The notes under the pieces: generated by a model
What the model was told of the DNA's origin: nothing
Seen by the model: only the letters and a program-made list of their open reading frames with translations
The model's database searches: none
Part shown: piece after piece, positions 1-9,689 of the stretch
How positions within the stretch are numbered: position 1 is the stretch's first letter
How the letters are laid out: every line of letters starts with the position of its first letter
Virus record (IMG/VR): IMGVR_UViG_3300005613_000053
Location: 1-64,000 of that record
Length of the DNA stretch: 64,000 nucleotides
DNA from: a virus
Direction: 5' to 3' (one strand)
Program-made: the position numbers and the translations under genes

Positions 1-3000
1 ACCAAACTTTGTCAGCAAATTACCCTCATTATCAGCACGTTCTTGTGCTTCTTTTACTAATACATTCTGAGCCTCTGTAGCAGCCATTTCCAAGCTAGCC
101 GTAGCTGAAGATATTTGTTCCTGCTTCTCAAGCAATTTCATTCTCTCCAAAATTGCCTTTTTAGATTCCTCTTCCAAACCAGGTATCTTCTTTACAATCT
201 CATTCACCGCAACTGCACTATCCTTCTGACCCAACAGAGCCTTTCTCTGTTCTTTGGTACTCGCAGTCATAGACAGCATAAGTATCTTGGCCTCTTTCTC
301 TCCTACACCCAAAGCCTTATAAGACTTCTTGAGTTCATCCTGAATACCCTGCCTCTGGTCAAGTACTTCTCTCTGCCTCTCCTGTAAGTCAGAAATCTTC
401 TTATCAGCCTCAGCTACCTCTTCCACACTTGCCTTCGAACTCTTAGCCAACTTAGCCTGCTTCTTCTTCGCCTTCTTCAGGTCGCGCTCTACTCTTTCTG
501 ACTCAGTAGCACTTTGCTGTAATGCTGCTGCAAAATCTTTAAACTCTCCAGCCGGCAAGCTCTCTGTTAATTTATCTATATTAGCCTGTAATGTTTCAGA
601 TTCGCCCCTCAACGAATTTACAGCCTCACTAGCCTGCTTCATCGTTATACTTCCTATATCCTGCTCTCCTATATCCAAACTCGCTGTTATCTTTGTTCTG
701 ACCTCTTTTGGAAGGTCCTTAAAGGCATCCTTAAACTCAGTCCTAGCCTTATCAGCAGCCTCTTCAAGGCCTTTCTTCCTCATCTTCGTGGCATCCTCAA
801 TATCTTTAAACTGCGTAAGAGTAGACTCTATCGACCCTGAAACACTATCTAACTCATCATTTATTCCATCCACAAACTCATCGACACCAAGTGCTTCAGC
901 TCCAAAATCAATTCTCTGCCTCGCTATCTGTGCCTCCAATCCTGATTTAATAATCTCAGGAGTATTTAAGAGCCCAGATATCAACTCACTCATGCCTTCC
1001 ACAAATGTTCTAGTCGCCTCAAGTTCAGCCTTCTTTAAATCATCCAATGACGCTCTTCTCTGTTCAGCTGTCAACTTAGCATCCTTAGCTATTGTAGAAC
1101 GCCTCTTTACCAATTCATCATTAAGAACCTCAAACCTCCTAGATGTGGCATCAACAGCATCATCAATAGCATCAGAAAATTGTCCTATTGAACCTCCAAA
1201 TTCACTAAGCATTCCCAAGTCAAGCCCAGCCACCTCACGCCTCAGCTCACTAAGCTGAACCTTCGCTGAATTTGCAGCAGCCTCATTACCCTTCAAAGCC
1301 TTCTGGAAAGCAAGAAGAGAATCCTGAGACCTTTTCTGAGATTTAGCCAAAACATCATTATAACCAGTCTGAACCTTCAAAGTATCTTTGATAGTATCAG
1401 TCAGATTTCTCTGAGCATTCTTGGCATCCTGAGTAGCTTCTATATATTCTCCTGTCAGGATGGCACTCTTAAAGAAGTTAGACGTTGCATCTCCAATACT
1501 TCTACCCAAGTCTCTCCAGAACCTCACTATAAACTTAGTATTATCAGCCGTAGTCTTCCTAAGAGCCTGTCCATACCCCTTCAAAGCAGCACCAGTACTT
1601 GCAATTGCTCCTCCAATACCATCTACATTATCACTAAATTTCTTGACTGACTTGCTATTCTCAAGGGCTATATCCTCATTATTCATCAATGCATTACCAA
1701 AATTCTCCATTGCTGCACCAAAATCTTCGAAAGTCTTAGTAGCAGCAACACCCACTCCTACTAGAGCACCGACGACTGCCCCAGCAGCAGCACTTATTGG
1801 ACCTCCCATACTCGCTATTAACGCTCCTGTAGCAGCAAATGATACTATTGTTCCGGTAGCACCAAGTAAAGCTCCTTGCATCTTTGATATAGAACCACCT
1901 ATTATATTCCCCCCTTCCTCCATCTTACCACCAAGGAAATCAGCAACCTTACCAGCAGCAGTAAAAGCAAGACCAACAACAGCACCTATAGTCCCGAGCT
2001 TCGCAATCTTGGGTAATGTAGACCATATTCCCGTACTCATGAGTTTAAGACTCTTCACATTCTTAAGCACACTCGTATTCAAGGACTTCATACCAGTCTT
2101 CACAGGTCCCATGACCTGCTTAGCCATATATTTAACTCCCCCACCTCTGGCAACTTCTTTTAAACCAGCTCCAACTCCTCTTGCTCCACCACCTCCACGG
2201 AACTGACCCAACTTAAACTGACCTTTTATTCTTCCAAACCCCTGATTGAAGCCCTTCTTAATATTACTGAACATCCCCTTAGAAATCTTATCCAGCTTCT
2301 TATCAATAGGACTATTACCACTTCCTCCTCCTGAAGTGGCATATATCGCCTTTTCAACTCTCTTTGTTGCAGCAACCTGTTTCCTGGCACCCCTGTTGAA
2401 AAATACAGACAAAGCTCCTACACCAACAGCAATCCCACCCATCGCAGCAACACCACCAAGAGTAGCCTTGGCAATTACATTCAACCGAGGACCCACAGCA
2501 GGGAACAACTTACTCAACAAGAAATCCTTTATATCCTCCTGAGTCTTTGCTGCCCTTTGTGCCTCATTAAGTAATTTCACATCCTTCGCACTTGCTGGTG
2601 AAACCCCCACTCCCCCAGCTAAACCAGCCTGTTGCAACTCTATCACAGTTTGAATCTTCCCAGCCTTCGCCAATGCAAATAGCGAATCAACCTGGTCAGT
2701 CCCAGTGACATTTATTTCAAGGTCTGTCTCCAGAGTCGGTATCATTTCCAGGAGCTCTACATATTCCCTCAACCTTTCAGTAGGGTCTCCTCCAAAAGCC
2801 TCCTGCAATCCTTTAGCTGCTGCCGAAAGTTCTGAAACTGATGTTACACCACTAACCGAACCCTTCCTCAACACATCATAGAACTGCGTAGCTTGGTCTC
2901 TGGTAAGACCCAACTCACCCCTTAGATTCTCCAACCCCTTTGTATCAATACCAACAGTAGTCTTAGCGAACTCTTTGGCCTGAACATTATACTTCGCCAA

Positions 3001-3672
3001 CTCTACAGCAGCCCCGCCAAACTGTTCTACCAAGTCAGAAACCTTCTGAGCCAAATAGAAAGCAGCAACACCAGCCCCTATCATCACACCATTTGTTGCT
3101 CCAAGACCCTTTGCAAATCCTTCAGCCTCTTCACGACCCTTTCTGAATTCCGCCTTAGCAAGGTCAGTAACACTTGCAAGACCACCAATACTCTCTTCCA
3201 GGTCATCTGATTTATCAGCAATAGAGTCAAGAACACGACTTGCCTTAGCAGCTTCTCTTGACATCTCGCCACTACTATCCGCCACCTCATCCATCGCAGT
3301 CGCAACCTTCTCCACAGAAGATGCAACCTTAACCGGTGCCTGCATGGTACTCATAGAATAAGAAGCCTTATCAGCACCAGCAGAAACATCAACAAGAGCA
3401 CCAGCAGCCGACTTTGATATACTACTAATCCCAGACATAGCCTTCACTGAAGCCACACTGGCCTTCGCCAGTTTCATCGACGATTTAGCCTGTACATCTA
3501 TAGCCTTGGCATACTGATTTGATATAGAGATAGATGCCTTCTGAGTATCAGACAGTTTTTCATGTGCCTGGTCAGCCTTCTGCGCTGCACCAGTCAGCGC
3601 GTCCAGACTATCCTTGACTGATGCGGAACCATCAGCTACTTTCTTTGATACATCATCAAACTCAAAAGGCAT
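1..3672 (-). CDS. Tail tape-measure protein, N-terminal part (cut by window edge)
   Basis: The reading frame is open from ATG at 3672 (GGAGG about 10 bases upstream) to the left edge, giving 1,224 codons without a stop. Residues 1-230 are Ala/Ser/Lys-rich helix. The middle holds Gly/Ala hydrophobic stretches typical of tape-measure membrane segments (for example GALVGVGVAATK). The last 400 residues are long charged coiled coil. Tape-measure proteins set tail length and occupy the tube lumen. The position directly after tube and chaperone genes fits this. The 3' end lies outside the window, so any C-terminal lytic domain cannot be seen. Confidence 0.85.
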   Translation of the reverse strand, partial: MPFEFDDVSKKVADGSASVKDSLDALTGAAQKADQAHEKLSDTQKASISISNQYAKAIDVQAKSSMKLAKASVASVKAMSGISSISKSAAGALVDVSAGADKASYSMSTMQAPVKVASSVEKVATAMDEVADSSGEMSREAAKASRVLDSIADKSDDLEESIGGLASVTDLAKAEFRKGREEAEGFAKGLGATNGVMIGAGVAAFYLAQKVSDLVEQFGGAAVELAKYNVQAKEFAKTTVGIDTKGLENLRGELGLTRDQATQFYDVLRKGSVSGVTSVSELSAAAKGLQEAFGGDPTERLREYVELLEMIPTLETDLEINVTGTDQVDSLFALAKAGKIQTVIELQQAGLAGGVGVSPASAKDVKLLNEAQRAAKTQEDIKDFLLSKLFPAVGPRLNVIAKATLGGVAAMGGIAVGVGALSVFFNRGARKQVAATKRVEKAIYATSGGGSGNSPIDKKLDKISKGMFSNIKKGFNQGFGRIKGQFKLGQFRGGGGARGVGAGLKEVARGGGVKYMAKQVMGPVKTGMKSLNTSVLKNVKSLKLMSTGIWSTLPKIAKLGTIGAVVGLAFTAAGKVADFLGGKMEEGGNIIGGSISKMQGALLGATGTIVSFAATGALIASMGGPISAAAGAVVGALVGVGVAATKTFEDFGAAMENFGNALMNNEDIALENSKSVKKFSDNVDGIGGAIASTGAALKGYGQALRKTTADNTKFIVRFWRDLGRSIGDATSNFFKSAILTGEYIEATQDAKNAQRNLTDTIKDTLKVQTGYNDVLAKSQKRSQDSLLAFQKALKGNEAAANSAKVQLSELRREVAGLDLGMLSEFGGSIGQFSDAIDDAVDATSRRFEVLNDELVKRRSTIAKDAKLTAEQRRASLDDLKKAELEATRTFVEGMSELISGLLNTPEIIKSGLEAQIARQRIDFGAEALGVDEFVDGINDELDSVSGSIESTLTQFKDIEDATKMRKKGLEEAADKARTEFKDAFKDLPKEVRTKITASLDIGEQDIGSITMKQASEAVNSLRGESETLQANIDKLTESLPAGEFKDFAAALQQSATESERVERDLKKAKKKQAKLAKSSKASVEEVAEADKKISDLQERQREVLDQRQGIQDELKKSYKALGVGEKEAKILMLSMTASTKEQRKALLGQKDSAVAVNEIVKKIPGLEEESKKAILERMKLLEKQEQISSATASLEMAATEAQNVLVKEAQERADNEGNLLTKFG

Positions 3673-3687
3673 CTCTCAACCCTCCTA

Positions 3688-4422
3688 CTATGTCAGAAGA
3701 ATATCCTTCTCAAACAACGTCATGATTATATCAACCAACGTTGGCTGTACTGAATAAACACTCTTTACTGACTCATCAGTAAGCGACCCATCCTCGTCGC
3801 AATTCAACTCAACCTTATTCCCATCCCTATCCTTCAAACTCCAGTCTTTCAAGTGCCATACCAAGAAAAAATTCCTCAGTTGCACTCTATCAACTACCAT
3901 CTGTTGAACTTCATTCTTAAACGCTGATGACCTCTGCCTATAAGTAGACAACTCATCATACGTAGGAACAGAAAACTCAAAACTCTCTATTGAGTGATGT
4001 AAGTAATCAAACTGCTTAAAATTAACTCCAAGACCCAGTCTGGATATACTCACTATTCTACCATCACTTTTAGAAGCCAGGATATCCACCTCTACCTTGT
4101 GTCTATCCTTGGACTCAACAAAGAATGACGGGAATTTATTCTCTCCCTCTGATTCCTCTGCTTTTTCCTTCTCTATTGCCATTATATCAGCATTCTCAGC
4201 CACTTCCTTCTGTCCGGCCCTGGCAAGGTCATCTGTATCCTCAGTCTTTGTCTCAGGCTTCTCCTCAGACTTTTCCTCGGGTTTTTCCTCATCAGACCCC
4301 TCACCTTTAGTATGAATATCCAACTTTTCATCAATCGGCTCCGAAACTTTACCCTCCTCCAAGTTCTTAGCCGCCTCATCCATACCTTCCAACGTCTTCT
4401 CTGATACCTCATTCTCATTCAT
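3688..4422 (-). CDS. Tail-region protein with acidic N-terminus
   Basis: A 244-residue protein starting 5 bases after a GGAG site. Residues 1-90 are low-complexity Glu/Lys/Ser, with short repeats such as EEKPEEKSEEKPE. Residues 95-244 form a mixed alpha/beta domain containing RIVSISRLGLGVNFKQFDYL and ending LFEKDILLT. It sits between a tube-like gene and the tape measure, where tail assembly chaperones are usual. I do not recognise the family; a chaperone or tail completion role is inferred from position only. Confidence 0.75.
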   Translation of the reverse strand: MNENEVSEKTLEGMDEAAKNLEEGKVSEPIDEKLDIHTKGEGSDEEKPEEKSEEKPETKTEDTDDLARAGQKEVAENADIMAIEKEKAEESEGENKFPSFFVESKDRHKVEVDILASKSDGRIVSISRLGLGVNFKQFDYLHHSIESFEFSVPTYDELSTYRQRSSAFKNEVQQMVVDRVQLRNFFLVWHLKDWSLKDRDGNKVELNCDEDGSLTDESVKSVYSVQPTLVDIIMTLFEKDILLT

Positions 4423-4433
4423 CTTATCATCTC

Positions 4434-5228
4434 CTATGTTATTACCGGGTCCTGCGAGCCGACAGTAGCATCACTCGAGGACTCGAACGTATGACTATAC
4501 ATCCCCAAATCCGTAATCCCGTTAAAAGTATATCCCTCAGCATTCGTCTCTCCCTGCAAAGTAAATGACGATGTTGCTACCCCTATTGTATCATGAGGCT
4601 GTACAGCATCATAAGTCGTAACCTGCAATGAATAGGTCACCAAACCAATCTTCATATATCTTGGCTCCTGCGGGTCACTCCCACTCGCCTCATTGGAATA
4701 CACCGGCTGTACATCCTGTGCCATTGATAGAGTCCAATCCCTCACATCAGTATTACCCGAATACCAATACCCATATGGCTGATGAGAAGCATCCCTCAAT
4801 ATGTAGTTATTTACAACAGCTCCAATGGCCTGTTTTCCAGCAGCAGCAACAGACAACTGAGCAGTTATCAACCCACCCGGAGCGCCCTGCATCGACAAAG
4901 ATGTCACATAGCAATCCTGCATAAGATAAGCGTCATCACCATCATTGATACCCACATTAAATTTATAATACCTCTTCAGCAACCTAGTAGTCGACAAAAT
5001 AGCCAAAGCAGCCTGAGTTACATCAAAACCCACACTCCCCGAATACGAAACAGTACCATCAGCATGGAGCATCCTACTCCTCGGGCTCTCAGAAGGGTCT
5101 ATATCATAAGCATTTATATAAGACGGAGATACAGCATCATCAAACCCACCAGTCGATATCAGAAGCTGGACTCCATCCACCTCAGCAGAACCGCCATAAC
5201 CTAATGTTTTTGTAATATCAGTTGCCAT
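4434..5228 (-). CDS. Tail tube-like protein, paralogue 3
   Basis: A 264-residue beta-rich protein. Its opening LGYGGSAEVDGVQLLISTGG parallels the GYxGxVKxxxxxVLxTG opening of the genes at 6560-7447 and 7467-8564. All three also share a later WxxxxxQDV / VxPVYSNE-like block followed by EPRYMKIGLVTYSLQV. This architecture suits tail tube or tube-related ring proteins. It is separated from the other two paralogues by the chaperone-like pair. The paralogy is visible by eye; the tube role is inferred from order and beta-rich composition. Confidence 0.7.
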   Translation of the reverse strand: MATDITKTLGYGGSAEVDGVQLLISTGGFDDAVSPSYINAYDIDPSESPRSRMLHADGTVSYSGSVGFDVTQAALAILSTTRLLKRYYKFNVGINDGDDAYLMQDCYVTSLSMQGAPGGLITAQLSVAAAGKQAIGAVVNNYILRDASHQPYGYWYSGNTDVRDWTLSMAQDVQPVYSNEASGSDPQEPRYMKIGLVTYSLQVTTYDAVQPHDTIGVATSSFTLQGETNAEGYTFNGITDLGMYSHTFESSSDATVGSQDPVIT

Positions 5229-5229
5229 A

Positions 5230-5967
5230 TCAATCCCTTCCTACAACCACACCCCTACTCTGTCTAACCCTGCCACCAGGACCAGCTATCTTCGTAACCG
5301 GCTTTTTACCAGGAGAAGACGATGCTCTCTGAGAATCCATCTCCTTTGCCGACATTATCTTCAATCTCAAGAAGTCCTTATACTCCATACTCTCTATCTG
5401 CTCTTCCCTAAGCCCGAACTTCTCCCAGAAACTACCCAACTTACAATACTGTCTTACCGCTTCACAAGCATCAGCAACACCCCTACTATTCTTCCCAAAC
5501 AATATAGCCGCCTGCCTGTCTATAAGCCTCTCCTCATCTTTCGTTATCACCATTGTAGCCTCATACCTATCCAGAATGGCCTCTACAAGTGGTGCCGGCA
5601 TCTTAGCCACCTTCTCATAACACTCCGGCGTCATCCAACCGAACTCCCTCTCAACCTCACACAAGTCCCAGGAGATAAGATTCCTTTTCATCATGAGTCT
5701 TCTATACTCTGTCACATCCGTCAACCTATGCTCTTTGCCATCAGGCCTCTCTTCGGTGTATGATACAGCATCCTCTATGACCCTATTATCCCCCACAGTC
5801 ATCTTCTTGAACAACGCCTTAACAATTCCTTCAGACCTCTCATCCTCCGGGTCTAAAGGCATCTTCATGCCATTCCATGACAATAAACCCACCCTGACAG
5901 TCACCTTATCAGGGTCATTCATCGCCTCGCACTCACGCCGAGCAATCTCTTCAGCCGTTAAACTCAT
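5230..5967 (-). CDS. Probable tail assembly chaperone, second gene
   Basis: A 245-residue protein starting at ATG 5967 (MSLTAEEIARRE), inside the end of the upstream gene; the 17-base overlap suggests translational coupling. A longer TTG start at 5988 is possible but has no better ribosome site. The body is helical and charged, with a basic Ser/Gly-rich tail (SSPGKKPVTKIAGPGG). Overlapping pairs just ahead of the tape measure usually encode chaperones made partly by frameshifting. Here the frames differ by +1, so a classic -1 slip would not fuse them. Confidence 0.6.
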   Translation of the reverse strand: MSLTAEEIARRECEAMNDPDKVTVRVGLLSWNGMKMPLDPEDERSEGIVKALFKKMTVGDNRVIEDAVSYTEERPDGKEHRLTDVTEYRRLMMKRNLISWDLCEVEREFGWMTPECYEKVAKMPAPLVEAILDRYEATMVITKDEERLIDRQAAILFGKNSRGVADACEAVRQYCKLGSFWEKFGLREEQIESMEYKDFLRLKIMSAKEMDSQRASSSPGKKPVTKIAGPGGRVRQSRGVVVGRD

Positions 5968-6442
5968 AGACTCTATTAGCCTTATCAAATATGTTCGTTA
6001 TTATATTCGGCTGCAACTTCTTAAAAGCATTCCATGACTCATCTGTTAAAACACCTTGTAATCTATGCAGCTTCAACCTCGGGTTTTCATCCCCAAAAGT
6101 CCACGATATCATCAGCTTCTGAATCTTCAACCTATTCAGAGCATCATTATCAATCATATGCATCCTCTTGTTGGCATCATAAGAAGTACACATCTTTCTC
6201 ATTTCCACCATCTCATCGTAATTCCACATCCTGAACACAATCTTATGATGAACAACACCTTTTCCTTTCCCCTCTACAACTACCCACCTGGTTCCACTCT
6301 TCTGTATATACACATCAACATCAAATGTGATATCAGGTGTAATCTCATACTCCCCTGGTTCCATAATTCTCTCATCCACCCTCGGTTCTGTCTTCGCGGG
6401 CTTCCTGTCTTTTTTATCATCTCTCGGTTGTACAACCGCCAT
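5951..6442 (-). CDS. Probable tail assembly chaperone, first gene
   Basis: A 163-residue protein with SD GGAGG 6 bases before ATG. The N-terminus is Lys/Asp/Pro-rich (PRDDKKDRKPAKTEPR). A beta-rich domain follows at residues 25-90 (GEYEITPDITFDVDVYIQKSG, VHHKIVFRMWNYDEM), then helices. It is transcribed after a strong hairpin with a U-tract (6457-6511), so it may be expressed less than the tube gene before it, as expected of a chaperone. Assignment rests on size, overlap and position. Confidence 0.55.
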   Translation of the reverse strand: MAVVQPRDDKKDRKPAKTEPRVDERIMEPGEYEITPDITFDVDVYIQKSGTRWVVVEGKGKGVVHHKIVFRMWNYDEMVEMRKMCTSYDANKRMHMIDNDALNRLKIQKLMISWTFGDENPRLKLHRLQGVLTDESWNAFKKLQPNIITNIFDKANRVYEFNG

Positions 6443-6456
6443 AACTCACCTCCAAT

Positions 6457-6511
6457 AAAAAAGCGCAGATTGATACACAGCACCCCTATGGTACTATACA
6501 ATCTACGCTTC
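6457..6511 (-). terminator. Rho-independent terminator after a tube gene
   Basis: On the minus strand AAGCGTAGATTG (6510-6499) pairs with CAATCTGCGCTT, followed by a run of T. The loop holds a second nested helix (AGTACC with GGTGCT). It sits between tube paralogue 2 and the chaperone pair. Confidence 0.8.
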
Positions 6512-6559
6512 AATCGTCCATATTATCTCTCCATCATATTACCAGGACACTGTCCCGAA

Positions 6560-7447
6560 CTACCCGCCAAATGCTACCAACTCAATACCATAAGCCGTAT
6601 AGTCTATATTTAACGGTACCAGCGTCTCCGCCGTCTGTACATCATCACTCTCGGTCGTCGCCTCGAGGTCAGTCAACTTAAATCCATCATCCCCTATATA
6701 TATTATAGCATCAGTCAGCGAATCACCTGGAAACTCTGGAGTTGCCAGGAAGTCCGCCATGTATGAGCCCGTCAAATTTATCGTCATCGGCCCAACAGCC
6801 AGATATCTCGGTTCCGCAGGAGTGGCTGAATTCTCGCAAGCAAAGAACTTCACCACCTCCTGTGAAAACTCAAGCGACCATGTAATAAACTCGTACTCAG
6901 CACCTTCAAGCGTCACCCTAGTATTCCAAAATGGCACTGGATTTTGGTTAAAATCCGGACTCGGATTAAGCGGTGGAGGAAACGTACCGCTCGGGCATAA
7001 AAGCCCCTCACCCTCATCATTGTCTATGTACTTGTCCCCGTATACATACGAGTCCCGCTCCAAAGCCACAAAACTCAAAGAGCCTTCACATAAACCACCA
7101 TCACTCGCAGAAAGACTTATAGAGGTGAAGAAGCTGTTTAAAAACTGCTGCTCACCAGCCCCCCTTGGAGCGAAGAATACTTCCTTAGCACTCTGCCTGT
7201 CAAAAGGCCAACTCTTCAACTCATCAGTGAAGATGTCCTGAGTGATATCGAAATTTATAGAGCCATCCCAAATTTCCCAATCATAAGCTCTGGGCAGCCC
7301 TATTCCTATCTCACTCGACGGAGCATTTATCCTACCACCGTAAGCAGAAGAAGCCTCAACCTTATTACGATTCCTCGGGACTGATGTTCCAGTCCCAAGG
7401 ACGTAAGTACTTCCCAACTTTACATGACCTTCGTATCCGAGAGCCAT
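6560..7447 (-). CDS. Tail tube-like protein, paralogue 2
   Basis: A 295-residue beta-rich protein opening MALGYEGHVKLGSTYVLGTG, nearly the same as paralogue 1. The central part has PFWNTRVTLEG, then WSLEFSQEVVKFFAC and EPRYLAVGPMTINLTGSY, which align with PFWRTNAQL, WNVDVTQNHVLLYTC and LLQGPMDVTGTVV in the next gene. The terminator just downstream suggests strong, separately controlled output, as for a structural tube subunit. The exact role of each paralogue is unknown. Confidence 0.7.
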   Translation of the reverse strand: MALGYEGHVKLGSTYVLGTGTSVPRNRNKVEASSAYGGRINAPSSEIGIGLPRAYDWEIWDGSINFDITQDIFTDELKSWPFDRQSAKEVFFAPRGAGEQQFLNSFFTSISLSASDGGLCEGSLSFVALERDSYVYGDKYIDNDEGEGLLCPSGTFPPPLNPSPDFNQNPVPFWNTRVTLEGAEYEFITWSLEFSQEVVKFFACENSATPAEPRYLAVGPMTINLTGSYMADFLATPEFPGDSLTDAIIYIGDDGFKLTDLEATTESDDVQTAETLVPLNIDYTAYGIELVAFGG

Positions 7448-7466
7448 ACTCCACCTCCCTTAGAGG

Positions 7467-8564
7467 TTACGGAGTAACAAATGCTCCACTACCGTCAGAT
7501 ATAATACACGGAGGCAATGTGGTCGTTCCCGAACACCTACCACCAAGACCCTTAACGGAGAAGGACCTGTTTGTAACCGCATCTGCTCCAGTAATACCGT
7601 AATCATCACTCTCTACCACAACAGCCGGCAGTTCGATGAAGACATCGTTACTTCCGTTATTGATAGCAACCCTGAACCAGGTGTTTTCAGCGTACATGTA
7701 CGGACTTGTCAGCGTACCTGTGCCAGCCGGACCCAGAATCGGGTCAAATACACCCTGCTCATTGTAAAGAACTACAGTACCGGTAACATCCATCGGACCC
7801 TGAAGCAGGGCTGTAGGAAGCCTGTTACCATTACATGTGTAAAGCAGTACGTGGTTCTGCGTTACATCAACATTCCACTCAACAGTCTCAAGACCAACCT
7901 GAGGGACCGCACCACCAGTAAACGGAGCACTGTAAGTACCCGTCAACAGCTGAGCATTCGTCCTCCAGAAAGGAATCGGGTCAACGTTATTACCGCTCGG
8001 GTTCAACGGATTAGTGTCCGCCAGAACCGTACAATCGCTAGCAATAACACCGAGCTTCTGGTTGATGTAGCTATAATTTGAATAATCAGTACCACCAGCC
8101 GGGTCAACCTCACTCCTGTCCAGAGCTATCGCTCCAGCAGAAACCGTAACGAATGACCCCTCTGAAGTAGAGAAGCCTGCGGAAGTATTCCACATTCCGT
8201 TCAGGTCGTAGTTTGCCCCATAAGCGCCTGTCGTCCTGTACTGGTACACCCTTGCGCCGTCAGGCGAGATGTCCACAGACTTCGGGTACGCTCTGTTAGT
8301 GATAATCCAGTCCTCCATCAGGTCCCACAGCTGATTACTTGCACCCATCTGAAGCTCGAAATCAATCGAACCTTCATATCTGATTGCGTTGTCAGCATAG
8401 TGAGCCGCACTCGCCGCATTATACCAGCCAGCGCCCCATACAGCACTGGAGTAAATCGGCTCCAGAACCAGGTTCACGCTCGAACCGGTAGCCAAAACTA
8501 CCTGCGGAGTCGTGGCCGGACCTGCAACGTAGAACTTCACGAATCCTTGATATCCCATTCCCAT
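7467..8564 (-). CDS. Tail tube-like protein, paralogue 1
   Basis: A 365-residue beta-rich protein opening MGMGYQGFVKFYVAG. It shares the tube-like framework with the two other paralogues and is longer by extra loops. The composition is Gly/Thr/Asn-rich with few charged residues and two late cysteines, typical of a surface-exposed virion protein. The GC content and codon choice are more regular than in nearby small genes, suggesting high expression. It may be the main tube protein or a tube-associated ring. Confidence 0.7.
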   Translation of the reverse strand: MGMGYQGFVKFYVAGPATTPQVVLATGSSVNLVLEPIYSSAVWGAGWYNAASAAHYADNAIRYEGSIDFELQMGASNQLWDLMEDWIITNRAYPKSVDISPDGARVYQYRTTGAYGANYDLNGMWNTSAGFSTSEGSFVTVSAGAIALDRSEVDPAGGTDYSNYSYINQKLGVIASDCTVLADTNPLNPSGNNVDPIPFWRTNAQLLTGTYSAPFTGGAVPQVGLETVEWNVDVTQNHVLLYTCNGNRLPTALLQGPMDVTGTVVLYNEQGVFDPILGPAGTGTLTSPYMYAENTWFRVAINNGSNDVFIELPAVVVESDDYGITGADAVTNRSFSVKGLGGRCSGTTTLPPCIISDGSGAFVTP

Positions 8565-8596
8565 GACTATTTCCTCCTATCTTACTTGCTTGCCCA

Positions 8597-9394
8597 TTAC
8601 AACTGAATCTGCCTCTCCTTGAGGTTCTTCACTTTAACCGTATCTCCAACGGTACCTGTCGACCCTGCCGGTACAAACCCGGCTCCTATCACGTCCAGGA
8701 ACCTGTCAGAAGTTCCACCAACATTCACAACAGCTCCCGGGGCCGACCCTCCAGGTACCGTCACATCAATCGTCGTAGGATTGTCATTAACATCCTTAAC
8801 CGACAACCTCAAGTCCAGGTCAGTACCGCCCATCGTTACTACCTCAACCTTCAACTGGGTAGCAGCAAAATTACTGCCATCCGCCGGATTCGTCACAGCA
8901 CCGTTGCCGTAATTTATCCCATCAGTAAACTGTACCGACGGTCCTGATACGACCTCGAGCTCTGCGAACTCGTCGTCCCCTTCAGAGAACACATTGACGG
9001 CATGCATATACCTACCAATAACCGCGAAATACAGCTCACCAAAATATTGGCTCACCCTCACGTCATTGTCATACAAATATCCGTCCCATCCTCCAACTTG
9101 TAAATAATTACCGTTCGCGTCTCTTCTTACAAAATGAGCATCCATGCCACCTATTACCCCAGGCAACCTTGTCCCATACTTAGCCGCGAATCCCGGCTCT
9201 AAATCATCATCGACCTCTTCGTACACCGGCTCAGTCGGAATCTCAACATCCGGGTCATCCGTCGCCGTCACAGTATCAAAGTAATAACCCAATCCCTCTT
9301 GGCTTATTGCCCCGAAAACCGTCTTCAACTGTCCATACTGGTAAGCTGCTCTATCAGCCACCCTCAACAGTGTCGCTGTATCAACCAATGGCAT
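8597..9394 (-). CDS. Virion structural protein, tail or neck region
   Basis: A 265-residue protein with a short N-terminal helix (MPLVDTATLLRVADRAAYQY). It continues with an acidic segment around residues 48-66 and a beta-rich C-terminal domain full of Gly, Val and Thr (DVTVPGGSAPGAVVNVGG). The ATG overlaps the end of the upstream gene by 14 bases with SD AAGGAG. The position between the connector-type genes and the tube genes and the beta composition point to a virion component. No family is recognised. Confidence 0.65.
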   Translation of the reverse strand: MPLVDTATLLRVADRAAYQYGQLKTVFGAISQEGLGYYFDTVTATDDPDVEIPTEPVYEEVDDDLEPGFAAKYGTRLPGVIGGMDAHFVRRDANGNYLQVGGWDGYLYDNDVRVSQYFGELYFAVIGRYMHAVNVFSEGDDEFAELEVVSGPSVQFTDGINYGNGAVTNPADGSNFAATQLKVEVVTMGGTDLDLRLSVKDVNDNPTTIDVTVPGGSAPGAVVNVGGTSDRFLDVIGAGFVPAGSTGTVGDTVKVKNLKERQIQL

Positions 9395-9689
9395 TCAACA
9401 GCTCCTTCCTATAAGCCAAAATATCCTTTTTCAAAACTTTCAACTTCCCAGCACCAGACTTAGCATTTTTTGCAATTATTTTCGCAAATTTTGCCATTTC
9501 CTTCTTCGCCAGGTTCAAATCCTCTACCGTCACCTCTCCAGAGGACTCAAGCTGCATCTCTATCGCAGCCAATTCAGCCGTTGCTTTCTTAATCACAGCC
9601 AAATTCTTGACCACTTCTCCCATCCGCCTGACCGGCTTCATGTCAACGTACACCGGCAGAGACTCTTCTGACAACCGCATCCGCGACAT
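9381..9689 (-). CDS. Small helical hypothetical protein, neck region
   Basis: A 102-residue Lys/Ala/Glu-rich protein, predicted almost wholly helical (KEMAKFAKIIAKNAK, GKLKVLKKDILAYRKELL). It starts at ATG 9689 inside the previous gene, 8 bases after GGAGGG; the 47-base overlap implies coupled translation. The function is unknown; it may be a small connector or assembly factor. Confidence 0.65.
   Translation of the reverse strand: MSRMRLSEESLPVYVDMKPVRRMGEVVKNLAVIKKATAELAAIEMQLESSGEVTVEDLNLAKKEMAKFAKIIAKNAKSGAGKLKVLKKDILAYRKELLNAIG

Noticed and set aside
1460-2206. A long plus-strand frame of 248 residues
   Set aside because: Shadow of the tape-measure gene on the other strand; Ala/Pro/Leu bias and no SD.
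5230-6442. A -1 programmed frameshift joining the chaperone pair
   Set aside because: The second frame is +1 relative to the first and no slippery heptamer is visible at the end of the first gene; overlap with coupled start is simpler.
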